Source: an uncultured Propionibacteriaceae bacterium (lineage in GTDB: Bacteria; Actinomycetota; Actinomycetes; Propionibacteriales; Propionibacteriaceae). From it: a stretch of DNA of 64,000 nt. Below are positions 38,008 to 45,895 of this stretch, in pieces. Both the position numbers and the translations under genes were made by a program. The notes below the pieces were generated by a model that had not been told where the DNA came from, did not search any database, and was given only the letters and a program-made list of their open reading frames with translations. Positions within the stretch are counted from its first letter, which is position 1; the number at the start of each line of letters is the position of its first letter. The stretch spans positions 1 through 64,000 of the forward strand of contig CALBCJ010000041.1 in assembly GCA_937926975.1 (NCBI GenBank), read 5' to 3'.

Positions 38008-39656
38008 GCGCCGCGCACGTCCCACCGGTGGAGGTTGTAGATGACCTGCTGAAAGTGGTCGTGGGGGTGGACGTGCTGCTCGCCGATGCTCAGCCCGTCC
38101 CGCACGAGGTAGTTGTTGCGGGTGTAGCAGCACATCAGGTACGGGCTGTCGCCCAGGATGCTGCCGCCGGTCTGCCCGTCCCACAAGGCGTCGTGCCAGT
38201 GCTGGGTGGCTGTCGTGACGTCGCTGGACTCCAGGGCGGCCTTGAGGTGCTGGTCGACCCGGTCGCTGGTGTAGCAGGCGATGTTGGACCAGCCCTTCTT
38301 GCGGACCAGGCTGCTGGAGAGCTGCTCGTACACCGTGTACGGGGTGAGCTCGCCGCCGCCCAGCACGACCGGGTTCGCCCGGTGGGTCTTGGCCATCGAG
38401 GCGAAGTCCTTGGCGTCGAGGTTGACCCGGACCCCGATCTCGGCCATCTGGGCCTTGAAGCCCTCGGCGATGGCCTGGCGGCCGGAGTCTGACGGCGGGT
38501 AGTGCAGGGTGAGCTCGGCCCTCAGGGCGCCCTTGGCCCGGACCTTGTCGGCCCCCATCACCCAGCCGGCCTGGTCCAGCATCTGCGCTGCCTTGGCCAC
38601 GTCCCCGTCGGTGAGGCTGGCGGTGTCGTTCTTGATGCCCCACGGGAAGGCGCTGAAGGTGTCGAAGCTGGCCTCGCCGTACCCGAGCAGGCACTGCTCG
38701 ACGATCTGCTGGCGGTTGAGGGCGGTGGCCATCGCCCGGCGCAGGTCCCGGTCGCTGGTGACCGCGTTGCCGACCGGGGAGCCGTCGACCTCCCAGGCGC
38801 CAGGCTGCTGGCAGGGCATCGAGATCACCCGGTAGTCGAAGGTCGGCAGGCTGACCAGGCTGAAGCCGGGCACCCGGTGCTGGGACAGGTTGGGGTACAC
38901 GCAGGTGACGTCGACCTTGCCGGCCTGGGCCGCGGCGAGGCCGGCGTCGACCGTCATGGCCAGGATGGTGGCCCTGGCGAACGTCGCCTTCGGGCCGTAG
39001 TAGCTCTCGTTGCGCTCCAGGACCACCTGCTGGCCCTGGGTGTACGAGGCGAGCTTCCACGGGCCTGAGCCGACCGGCTGGGTGGCCACCTGCGGCCCGT
39101 ACCCTTCCTTCGCCACGATCCCGACCTGGGTCGCGGTGTACAGCATCACCGAGGAGGGCGCCGACAGCCGCAGCTCGACCGTACGGTCGCTGGTGGCGAC
39201 CGCCTCGGCGAAGTTCGGCAGGGTCAGCTTGCCGGCCTCCTTGCCCTTGTTGTACGTGAAGGCCACGTCGTGGGCGGTAACCTTCGTGCCGTTGCTGAAG
39301 GTGGCGTCGTCGCGGATCGTGAAGGTCCAGGTCAGCCGGTCGTTGCTGATGCGGTAGTCGGTGGCCAGGTCGTTGACGATCTCGTTGCGCTCGTTCGCGA
39401 CCAGCAGGGTGGAGTGGAAGGGGCTGACTCCGCGGTCGCCCCAGCCCTCGACCGGGTCGAAGGGGGCCTCCATCAGGGAGCCGTCGAGGGCGACGACCAG
39501 CTCGTGACGCTTGCCCAGGCGCTCCGGCAGCGCGGCGCTGGCGCCGGGACTGGACCCGGCTGAGCCGGCGCGGCCGCAGCCGGCGAGCAGTCCAGCGGAC
39601 ACCAGGCCGGCACTCCCCAGGAGCCGGCGCCGGCTCAGTGTGTGGGTGTGGCTCAT
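38004..39656 (-). CDS. Family 5 substrate-binding lipoprotein (second of two paralogues)
   Basis: A 550-residue extracellular binding protein. The N-terminus has a twin-arginine motif (LSRRRLLGSAG) and lipobox LLAGC (Cys about residue 27), so it is probably Tat-exported and lipid-anchored. SBP family 5 features include LTWTFTIRDDATFSNGTKVTAHDVAFTYN and the C-terminal domain. It is a clear paralogue of the gene immediately upstream (shared WTFTIR.DATFS, CVYP.LS, GYGEA, LLGYGE blocks). The substrate is unknown; the operon is preceded by a Zur/Fur-like box, which suggests a metal-metallophore complex rather than peptides. Confidence 0.9.
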   Translation of the reverse strand: MSHTHTLSRRRLLGSAGLVSAGLLAGCGRAGSAGSSPGASAALPERLGKRHELVVALDGSLMEAPFDPVEGWGDRGVSPFHSTLLVANERNEIVNDLATDYRISNDRLTWTFTIRDDATFSNGTKVTAHDVAFTYNKGKEAGKLTLPNFAEAVATSDRTVELRLSAPSSVMLYTATQVGIVAKEGYGPQVATQPVGSGPWKLASYTQGQQVVLERNESYYGPKATFARATILAMTVDAGLAAAQAGKVDVTCVYPNLSQHRVPGFSLVSLPTFDYRVISMPCQQPGAWEVDGSPVGNAVTSDRDLRRAMATALNRQQIVEQCLLGYGEASFDTFSAFPWGIKNDTASLTDGDVAKAAQMLDQAGWVMGADKVRAKGALRAELTLHYPPSDSGRQAIAEGFKAQMAEIGVRVNLDAKDFASMAKTHRANPVVLGGGELTPYTVYEQLSSSLVRKKGWSNIACYTSDRVDQHLKAALESSDVTTATQHWHDALWDGQTGGSILGDSPYLMCCYTRNNYLVRDGLSIGEQHVHPHDHFQQVIYNLHRWDVRGA

Positions 39657-39690
39657 GTGCAGACCCTTCGGTTGGAGTGGAGGACGGGGC

Positions 39691-41322
39691 TCAGCCCCGT
39701 ACGGTCCAGCGGTTCAGGTTGTGGATCACGTGCAGGAAGTGGTCGTGGGGGTGGGTGTGCTGGGCGCCGATGTCGAGGCCGTCGCGGACGAAGTAGTTGT
39801 GCCGGATGTAGGCCATGGTCAGGTACGGGGCGCTGCCCAGCAGCGAGCCTCCGGTCTTCCCGTCCCACAAGGCACGACGCCACTCCTCCTGGGCGGTCTT
39901 CTGGTCCGGGGCGGCCAGGGCCTGCTCCAGGTGGGCCTCGACGACGGGGTCGGTGTGGCAGGCGATGTTGAGCCAGCCCTTGGTCCGGGCCGTGGTCTGG
40001 GAGAGCATCGTGAACTCGTGGTACGGGCTGAGCCGGCCCCCGCCCAGCACCACCGCGTCCTTGCGGTTGCGGCTGACCATCGAGGTGAAGTCTGTGCCGG
40101 TGAGCTGGACGTCGATCCCGAGGGGCAGCATCTGGGCCTTGAAGGCCTCGGCGATCGCCTGCCGGCCGGAGTCGTTGGGCGGGTAGAGCACGGTGAAGCG
40201 GGCCGGGGTACCGCCCTTGGCGCGGACCCCGCCCTGGCCGACGAGCCAGCCGCCCTGCTCCAGCAGCTGCCTGGCCTGCTCGACGTCGCCGTCCTTCAGC
40301 TGGGCGGTCTTCTCCTTGATCCCCCAATCGAAGGCGTCACAGATGTCGTAGGCGACCTCGCCGTACCCGAGCAGGCACTGCTCGATGACCTGCTGGCGGT
40401 TGACACCGAGTGCCATGGCCCGGCGGACCACAGGGTCGCTGGTGAAGGCGTTGCCGACCTGCTGGCCGTCGACCTGCCAGGCCCCCGGAGCCTGGCAGGG
40501 CAGGGAGATGCAGCGGTAGCCGAACGTGGGCAGGCTGGTCAGGCTGAAGCCGGGGACCTGCTGCCTCGACAGCGCCGGGTAGACGCAGGCCAGGTCGACC
40601 TTGCCGGACTGGGCCGCGGCGAGGGCGGCGTCGGACTCCATCAGCAGCAGGGTCGCCTTGGCGAAGACCGGCTTGGGGCCGTAGTAGGAGTCGTTGCGCT
40701 CCAGGATCAGCTGCTGGCCCTGGAGGTAGTCGACTAGCTTCCAGGGCCCGGACCCGACCGGCCGGGTGCCGTACCCGTCGTGGTACCCGCCCTGGGGGAC
40801 AATCCCCAGCACGGCCGTCGTGTACAGCAGGGTCGACGACGGCTTCTCCATGCGCAGCTCGACGGTGGTGGCGTCCCGGGCGACGGCGGTGCTGAAGCCG
40901 GGCAGTGAGACCTTGGCTGACTCCTTGGCCTTGTTGTACGTGAAGGCGACGTCGCTGGCGGTCAGCGTCGAGCCGTCGGAGAAGGTGGCGTCGGGGCGGA
41001 TGGTGAAGGTCCAGGTCAGCCCGTCGGGGCTGACCTGGTAGCCGGTGGCGAGGTCGTTGACGATCTCGTTGCGCTCGTTGGCGGTGGTGAGGGTGGAGTG
41101 GATCAGCGCGACCCCGGTCTCTGCGAAGCCGAGGACCGGGTCGAACGGTGGCTTCAGGGTGGAGGGGTCCATGGCGATGACCACCTCGTGGCGCTGGCGC
41201 AGCCGGTCGGGCAGGGACGGTGCCGCGGCGGGCCGGTTCGCCGTGCAGGCCGGGGCCAGGGCGAGCGCCGACGCTGCCGCGCCGGCTCCGATCAGGCGAC
41301 GCCGGGTGAAGGTGGGTGTCAT
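39691..41322 (-). CDS. Family 5 substrate-binding lipoprotein (first of two paralogues)
   Basis: A 543-residue binding protein with a twin-arginine motif (FTRRRLIGAG), hydrophobic segment and lipobox ALAPAC. The SBP family 5 core contains LTWTFTIRPDATFSDGSTLTASDVAFTYN and RPVGSGPWKLVDYLQGQQLILERND. It is the first gene of the five- or six-gene ABC operon, with GAGGAG 5 nt before the ATG. A 7-1-7 inverted repeat of Zur/Fur type lies 64-78 bp upstream. The downstream paralogue may bind a different form of the same ligand. Confidence 0.9.
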   Translation of the reverse strand: MTPTFTRRRLIGAGAAASALALAPACTANRPAAAPSLPDRLRQRHEVVIAMDPSTLKPPFDPVLGFAETGVALIHSTLTTANERNEIVNDLATGYQVSPDGLTWTFTIRPDATFSDGSTLTASDVAFTYNKAKESAKVSLPGFSTAVARDATTVELRMEKPSSTLLYTTAVLGIVPQGGYHDGYGTRPVGSGPWKLVDYLQGQQLILERNDSYYGPKPVFAKATLLLMESDAALAAAQSGKVDLACVYPALSRQQVPGFSLTSLPTFGYRCISLPCQAPGAWQVDGQQVGNAFTSDPVVRRAMALGVNRQQVIEQCLLGYGEVAYDICDAFDWGIKEKTAQLKDGDVEQARQLLEQGGWLVGQGGVRAKGGTPARFTVLYPPNDSGRQAIAEAFKAQMLPLGIDVQLTGTDFTSMVSRNRKDAVVLGGGRLSPYHEFTMLSQTTARTKGWLNIACHTDPVVEAHLEQALAAPDQKTAQEEWRRALWDGKTGGSLLGSAPYLTMAYIRHNYFVRDGLDIGAQHTHPHDHFLHVIHNLNRWTVRG

Positions 41323-41385
41323 GGGTCTCCTCGTGGCCAGACGCCGTGCGGTGGCGCCCGGAGAAGGGGGCTGCTTGCGGCTAGA

Positions 41386-41400
41386 TGATAACGGTTCTCA
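41386..41400. promoter_or_regulatory. Zur/Fur-type 7-1-7 operator
   Basis: TGATAACGGTTCTCA is an inverted repeat around a central G with 6 of 7 base pairs matched. The minus-strand sequence includes TATCAT (41385-41390), a possible -10 for the operon. The layout (TGA-AAC-N-GTT-TCA) agrees with actinobacterial Zur boxes and with the general Fur family. Binding would block expression of the ABC operon in metal-replete cells. Confidence 0.6.
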
Positions 41401-41411
41401 GTGAAGTGAGG

Positions 41412-41501
41412 CTAGGTGGCCCGTCGGCGCCAGTGCCCGGGCAGGTCACAGCCGCCTCGAAAGAGGCGCGAGATGAAGGATGATGAACTCGACCGGTCCA
41501 T
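41412..41501 (-). CDS. Possible 29-residue small protein
   Basis: An ATG at 41501 preceded by GGAAGG at 7-nt spacing opens a 29-codon frame, MDRSSSSSFISRLFRGGCDL followed by PGHWRRRAT, ending at a TAG 11 bases short of the Zur-like box. The good ribosome binding site is the only evidence; the product is short, Ser/Arg-rich and contains single Cys and His residues. It could be a leader peptide, an antitoxin-size protein or chance. Confidence 0.2.
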   Translation of the reverse strand: MDRSSSSSFISRLFRGGCDLPGHWRRRAT

Positions 41502-41740
41502 CGCAGGTCCTTCCTGGACCGCGACCAACCAGTTTCGGCCACCCGCAGTCCGCGACGGGTACGTACGCCGAGCGGGGACCGGCGATCCGGCTTCACCAGG
41601 TGGTGTCACGGTTGCGGGACAGCGTCAGACTCTCACTGACTTCTCCAGTCCAGGCTCACGGCTCACACTAGCCTGGCCCTCTCTGGCGGCATGGACCGGG
41701 GGTCCCGCTGGAAGCAGCGGTGTTACAAGGGCTGCCTGGA

Positions 41741-41776
41741 CTGGTCTTGTGACCAGTGAGCCGCTGCCCGTAGCGT
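41741..41776 (+). promoter_or_regulatory. Candidate promoter with inverted repeat for the lipoprotein gene
   Basis: A -35-like TTGTGA (41747-41752) and -10-like TAGCGT (41771-41776) are separated by 18 bp. A perfect inverted repeat CTGGTC-TTGT-GACCAG (41741-41756) overlaps the -35, a plausible operator position. Confidence 0.4.
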
Positions 41777-41783
41777 AGAGCCG

Positions 41784-41800
41784 GGTCGGCACGGCCGACC
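41784..41800 (+). promoter_or_regulatory. Leader hairpin before the lipoprotein gene
   Basis: A perfect 7-bp stem (GGTCGGC with GCCGACC) and a 3-nt loop lie just downstream of the predicted transcription start. The role is unknown. Confidence 0.35.
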
Positions 41801-41830
41801 GGATCTGAGAGCTGGCGGCGAGGAGGAGTC

Positions 41831-42487
41831 ATGCACCGGGTGCTGCTGGCCCTCGTTCTGCTCATCGCTGGCTGCTCCGGCGCGGCGCCCGAGCCCGTCC
41901 CCGGCCCGGTCACGGTCAGCCGAGACCAGTGGCGGCCGCTGGTGGGCGTACCCCAGGTCCAGATGTCGCCGGAGGACATGGCGCAGGCCCGCGAGCGGTA
42001 CCTGGCCTCGTACGCCCAGTTCCTGGGTCTGAACCCGGCGCCCGAGGTGGCAGTGGAGCAGATCGACTACCCCGACCAGGTCGTCCCGCTGCAGCAGAAG
42101 TGCCTCGCGGCGAGCGGGATCACCGCCACCGTGGGGCCTGACGGGCAGCTCGAGCCGGACGCTGCGGCGACCGCACCGGGAACCGAGGGGGCCGGGGTGC
42201 TGTACACCTGCCGGGCCCGGTACTTCACCGACCCGCGGCTCGACCTGGCCCCGACCGGGGCCCAGCTGGACCTGGCCTGGGACTACCTGGCCCGCTTCCT
42301 GGTGCCCTGCCTGCGCAGCCGCCAGGTGACGGCTCCCGACCCGCCCGCCAAGCAGGACTGGACCGCCGGCGGCGGCACCGCCTGGGCGTACCCAGAGCTG
42401 ACCGACCGGGCCGACCGGGACCAGATCATCGCCGACTGCCGCCCGCAGCCGCCGCCCGAGTGGTACCTCGGCGACCGGCAGCCCTGA
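41831..42487 (+). CDS. Putative lipoprotein of unknown function
   Basis: A 218-residue protein with a short signal peptide and lipobox LIAGC (Cys about residue 15). The mature part has several cysteines (in LQQKCLAASGI, LYTCRARY, FLVPCLRSR, IIADCRPQ), which could form disulfides outside the cell. GAGGAGGAG precedes the ATG. I do not recognise a family. The next gene starts 72 bp downstream on the same strand, so the two may be co-transcribed. Confidence 0.75.
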   Translation: MHRVLLALVLLIAGCSGAAPEPVPGPVTVSRDQWRPLVGVPQVQMSPEDMAQARERYLASYAQFLGLNPAPEVAVEQIDYPDQVVPLQQKCLAASGITATVGPDGQLEPDAAATAPGTEGAGVLYTCRARYFTDPRLDLAPTGAQLDLAWDYLARFLVPCLRSRQVTAPDPPAKQDWTAGGGTAWAYPELTDRADRDQIIADCRPQPPPEWYLGDRQP

Positions 42488-42558
42488 CCGTGCCGGGTGC
42501 CGAGGGAGACCAGGGCGAGGTAGGGTCCGGTGTCGGCCGCTCTGAGAGGACTCCGCCG

Positions 42559-43620
42559 ATGCCCGACCTGCAGCCCTACCAGCAGGACCTCGTCAACCGA
42601 ATCGCCCAGGAGCTGCACCTGCTGCTCCCGGACGGCTTCGACGCCGCCACCGCGCGGTTTCGGGTCCTGACCGGGCTGGGGCAGATCGAGGGGATCGCGA
42701 GCTGCGGCGACGGGACCACCCTGGTCTTCTCCGGCTTCGGCGACGAGACCATCGAGGCGCTCAAGCAGCTGCGGCAGGCGATGTACACCCCGCAGACCGG
42801 GGCCTGGCTGTCCGGCTCGATCACGGTCACCCGACGCGGCTACGCCGACTCCCAGTTCTCGTACGACGAGGAGCCTCGCTGGACCCGGGAGGTCACCGGC
42901 GACGACTACGCCCGCGACCTGGTGGCCTTCCCGCGGCAGCGGACCGCGGTCCCGGACTGGCTCTGGGCCCTGCTGCCGGCCGACTTCACTCTTCCCGAGC
43001 CGCAGCCCGCCAGGCCTGACCCTCCCGCCCCGCACCCGGCCGAGCCCGGGCCCGCAGAGGCCCCAGCCGTGGCCGCGCCAGCGCCGGGCCCGGAAGGGAC
43101 TGGCCCGGCCGAGCCCGCCCCGCCGGGCCTGGAGCCGAGCCCGGCACCGCCGGCGCCGGGGCGGGTGGTGGCCTGGGTGGACCAGGTGGTGGCCCTGGAC
43201 TGGCCGATGACGCTCGCCGACCTGGCCGAGCAGGCTCCCGCTCTGGGCTGGTCGGTGGGGAGGGTGACCACGCGCCAGGCGAGCTTCACCACCGAGGACG
43301 GGCTGGCGGTCGAGGCCCGGGCCCGCGACGGCTCGTCCCTGACCTGGCTGAGGGTGCGCCTCGCCGACGACGAGACCCGCAGCCACGAGGAGAACCGGGG
43401 CCAGACCATGACCTACCTGGGGGCGCTGCGCGGACGGCTAGGGCCCGAGGAGCGCTTCGAGCACCCGAGGTCGCCGTCCCTGTCGCGGACCTGGATCCCG
43501 CCGCACCACGTCCAGATCCACCTCAAGCACGAGGACGGCCAGGTCAGCGCCGAGATCTCCCTGACCGGGCTGATGTGGCTCCAGGAGCGCGAGGAGCGCC
43601 AGCGGCGCAGCCCGACCTGA
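42559..43620 (+). CDS. Two-domain immunity-like protein (YezG/DUF600-like plus DUF6301-like)
   Basis: A 353-residue soluble protein from ATG 42559 (GAGAGGA 8 nt upstream). Residues ~1-145 resemble the YezG/DUF600 immunity family: GAWLSGSITVTRRGY, a SYDEEPRW block, then DLVAFPRQRTAVPDWLW. A Pro/Ala-rich linker (~150-215) follows. Residues ~220-353 resemble DUF6301-type proteins (VVALDWPMTLADLAEQAPALGWSV). Both families are found beside polymorphic toxins in actinobacteria and are thought to neutralise them. No toxin gene is adjacent, so this may be an orphan immunity protein protecting against neighbours. Assignments are from remembered motif patterns and are tentative. Confidence 0.6.
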   Translation: MPDLQPYQQDLVNRIAQELHLLLPDGFDAATARFRVLTGLGQIEGIASCGDGTTLVFSGFGDETIEALKQLRQAMYTPQTGAWLSGSITVTRRGYADSQFSYDEEPRWTREVTGDDYARDLVAFPRQRTAVPDWLWALLPADFTLPEPQPARPDPPAPHPAEPGPAEAPAVAAPAPGPEGTGPAEPAPPGLEPSPAPPAPGRVVAWVDQVVALDWPMTLADLAEQAPALGWSVGRVTTRQASFTTEDGLAVEARARDGSSLTWLRVRLADDETRSHEENRGQTMTYLGALRGRLGPEERFEHPRSPSLSRTWIPPHHVQIHLKHEDGQVSAEISLTGLMWLQEREERQRRSPT

Positions 43621-43644
43621 GGCCGTCCCTGACCGAGGTGGTCG

Positions 43645-43659
43645 CCGGCCCTGGGCCGG
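43645..43659 (+). terminator. Short GC hairpin after the immunity-like gene
   Basis: CCGGCCC-T-GGGCCGG (43645-43659) starts 24 bases after the stop codon. It is compact, very stable and lacks a T tract. Confidence 0.45.
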
Positions 43660-43733
43660 GTGGCGCGCTTCCAGAGGCTCTGAGGGCAGCGTTCAGCCAC
43701 TGATCGGCGTACGGCGCGGTCAGTGCCATGCCC

Positions 43734-43739
43734 TAGGGT
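43734..43739 (+). promoter_or_regulatory. Candidate -10 element of the liv operon
   Basis: TAGGGT is 45 nt before the binding-protein ATG, followed by a GGGAAGGA ribosome binding site. No clear -35 is visible at 17-18 bp. Confidence 0.35.
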
Positions 43740-43784
43740 TCGTCCAGAGATGGTAGCGAGGCCATCCGGGAAGGATGTCGAGAA

Positions 43785-44951
43785 ATGATCCAGCGCAGAA
43801 CGGTCCTGGTTGCGGGGGCTGCCGCTGTGGGCCTCGCGCCGCTGGCGGCCTGCGGCTCGTCGGGCTCGGGTGACAGCGGGAGCACCATCAAGGTGGGCGT
43901 GAACTACGAGCTCTCCGGCGATGTCGCCACGTACGGGCAGGCCTCGGTGCAGGGCATCGAGATGGCCATCGAGGAGGTCAACGCTGCCGGCGGGGTCAAG
44001 GGCAAGAAGATCGAGCTGGTGAAGTACGACAACAAGTCCGACCCGGCCGAGGCCACCACCCTGGCCACCAAGCTGATGAGCCAGGACAAGGTGCTCGCCG
44101 TGATCGGCCCGGCCACCTCCGGAGCGGTCAAGGCCACGGTCCCGATCGCGATCCGCAGCAAGGTGCCGGTGGTCTCCGGCTCGGCGACCGCCGAGGACGT
44201 CACCAAGGACGCCTCCGGGGTGAAGGAGTACGCCTTCCGGACCTGCTTCGCCGACTCCTTCCAGGGCACCGCGATGGCTGTGTACGCGGCCAGCAAGCTC
44301 GCCGCCCGGACGGCCGTGATCTTCAAGGACAGCTCCTCCGACTACGCCAAGGGCCTGGCCGAGAACTTCAGGACCACCTTCACCAGCAAGGGCGGCACGA
44401 TCGTCGCCGAGGAGGCCTACTCCAAGGGGGACAAGGACTTCAACGCGGTTCTGACCCGGATCAAGGGCCAGGCGTTCGACGTCGTCTACCTGCCGGGCTA
44501 CTACCAGGAGGTAGGCCTGATCGTGAAGGCGGCCCGGGCGCTGGGGATCACCGCCCCGGTCCTCGGCGGCGACGGCTACGACTCGCCTGACCTGGTCAAG
44601 CTGGCCGGGGCCGCGTCGCTCACCGACGTCTACTACACCAACCACTACTCGGCCCTGGACCAGGACCCCAAGGTGACCGAGTTCGTGGCGGCCTTCCAGA
44701 AGAAGTACAACGCCGACCCGGGCGCCTTCCAGGCTCTCGGCTACGACACCGCGAAGGTGGTCGCCGACGCCCTGTCGCGGGCCTCGGAGCTGAAGGGCGA
44801 GGCGGTGAAGAACGCCCTCGCTGAGACGAAGGACTTTCCGGCAGTGACCGGCAAGCTGTCGATCGACGCCAACCACAACCCGGTCAAGGACATCGTCGTG
44901 ATCAAGCTGGCCAACGGCGCCGAGAGCAGCAGCGAGAAGGTCCAGGTCTAA
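43785..44951 (+). CDS. livK: Branched-chain amino acid ABC transporter substrate-binding lipoprotein
   Basis: A 388-residue periplasmic-type binding protein of the Leu/Ile/Val class (peripla_BP_6). A signal sequence with lipobox LAACG anchors it outside the membrane. The mature part opens with IKVGVNYELSGDVATYGQASVQGIEMAIEEVNAAGG, a hallmark of LivK/J proteins; VLAVIGPATSGAV and GYDTAKVVADAL are further family blocks. It is the first gene of a six-gene operon with both permeases and both ATPases. The ligand could also be another hydrophobic amino acid or an amide. Confidence 0.93.
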   Translation: MIQRRTVLVAGAAAVGLAPLAACGSSGSGDSGSTIKVGVNYELSGDVATYGQASVQGIEMAIEEVNAAGGVKGKKIELVKYDNKSDPAEATTLATKLMSQDKVLAVIGPATSGAVKATVPIAIRSKVPVVSGSATAEDVTKDASGVKEYAFRTCFADSFQGTAMAVYAASKLAARTAVIFKDSSSDYAKGLAENFRTTFTSKGGTIVAEEAYSKGDKDFNAVLTRIKGQAFDVVYLPGYYQEVGLIVKAARALGITAPVLGGDGYDSPDLVKLAGAASLTDVYYTNHYSALDQDPKVTEFVAAFQKKYNADPGAFQALGYDTAKVVADALSRASELKGEAVKNALAETKDFPAVTGKLSIDANHNPVKDIVVIKLANGAESSSEKVQV

Positions 44952-45009
44952 GAGAGCAGGCGTTTCCACGGGCAGTACCGGCCGTGGGTGGGGCTGGCAA
45001 AGGGGACCT

Positions 45010-45894
45010 ATGGTCGAGCTGTGGCAGCAGGTGGTCAACGGGCTGTCGATCGGGAGCATCTACGCCCTGATCGCGCTGGGCTACACGATGGTGTACGGGA
45101 TCATCCAGCTGATTAACTTCGCTCACGGCGACGTGTACATGGTGGGCGCCTACGTGGGGTACTTCTGCATGACCACCGCCCGGCTCGGCTTCTTCGAGTC
45201 ACTGGTGCTGGCGATGCTCGTCTGCGCCCTGCTCGGGGTGGTCATCGAGAGGGTCGCGTACAAGCCCCTGCGCGGCTCCACCCGGATCGCGGTCCTGATC
45301 ACCGCGATCGGGGTCTCGCTGCTGCTGGAGTACACGATGATGTACTTCGTCGGCGCCGGGGCCCGCAGCTACCCTGAGCCGCCGAGCTGGCTGGCCGGCT
45401 CGGTCAGCCTCGGCGGGGTCACCATCGACAACAAGAAGCTGCTGATCATCGCCACCTCCGTGGTGCTGATGGTGGCGCTGCAGCTGGTGGTGAAGAAGAC
45501 CAAGGTCGGCAAGGCGATGCGGGCGGTGTCCCTGGACCCGGACGCGGCCCGGCTGATGGGGATCGACGTCGACAGCACGATCTCGTTCACCTTCGCGATC
45601 GGGTCGGCCCTGGCCGGTGCCGCCGGGGTGCTGGTCGGCGTCTACTACAACTCGATCGACCCGCTGATGGGGATCATGCCTGGCCTCAAGGCCTTCGTGG
45701 CTGCGGTGCTGGGTGGGATCGGCCTGATTCCCGGCGCCCTGCTCGGCGCGTACGCGATCGGCTTCGTCGAGACCACGGTCTCGGCGGTCGGCTACTCGGT
45801 CGCCCGCGACGCGGTGGTCTTCGCGGTGCTGATCGGGATCCTGATCGGCAAGCCGTCCGGGCTGCTCGGCAAGAACGTACGGGAGAAGGTGTGA
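45010..45894 (+). CDS. livH: Branched-chain amino acid ABC transporter permease LivH-type
   Basis: A 294-residue membrane protein with about eight helices. GLSIGSIYALIALGYTMVYGIIQLINFAHGD is the diagnostic LivH N-terminus, and AVSLDPDAARLMGIDVD forms the coupling loop. It pairs with the next gene product to form the channel. AAAGGGG lies before the ATG. It is followed at once by livM, with the ATG two bases after the stop. Confidence 0.95.
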   Translation: MVELWQQVVNGLSIGSIYALIALGYTMVYGIIQLINFAHGDVYMVGAYVGYFCMTTARLGFFESLVLAMLVCALLGVVIERVAYKPLRGSTRIAVLITAIGVSLLLEYTMMYFVGAGARSYPEPPSWLAGSVSLGGVTIDNKKLLIIATSVVLMVALQLVVKKTKVGKAMRAVSLDPDAARLMGIDVDSTISFTFAIGSALAGAAGVLVGVYYNSIDPLMGIMPGLKAFVAAVLGGIGLIPGALLGAYAIGFVETTVSAVGYSVARDAVVFAVLIGILIGKPSGLLGKNVREKV

Positions 45895-45895
45895 C

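Larger units (their letters stand above)
41323..41830. other. Intergenic region between ABC operon and lipoprotein gene
   Basis: About 500 bases. On the minus side it holds the Zur/Fur-like box (41386-41400) and a 29-codon open frame (41412-41501). On the plus side it holds a promoter for the lipoprotein gene with an inverted repeat across its -35 and a hairpin in its leader (41784-41800). No longer open frame here has coding character. Confidence 0.5.

Noticed and set aside
41381..41778. Several overlapping open frames in the ABC/lipoprotein intergenic region
   Set aside because: None longer than the 29-codon frame has a ribosome binding site or coding-like composition.
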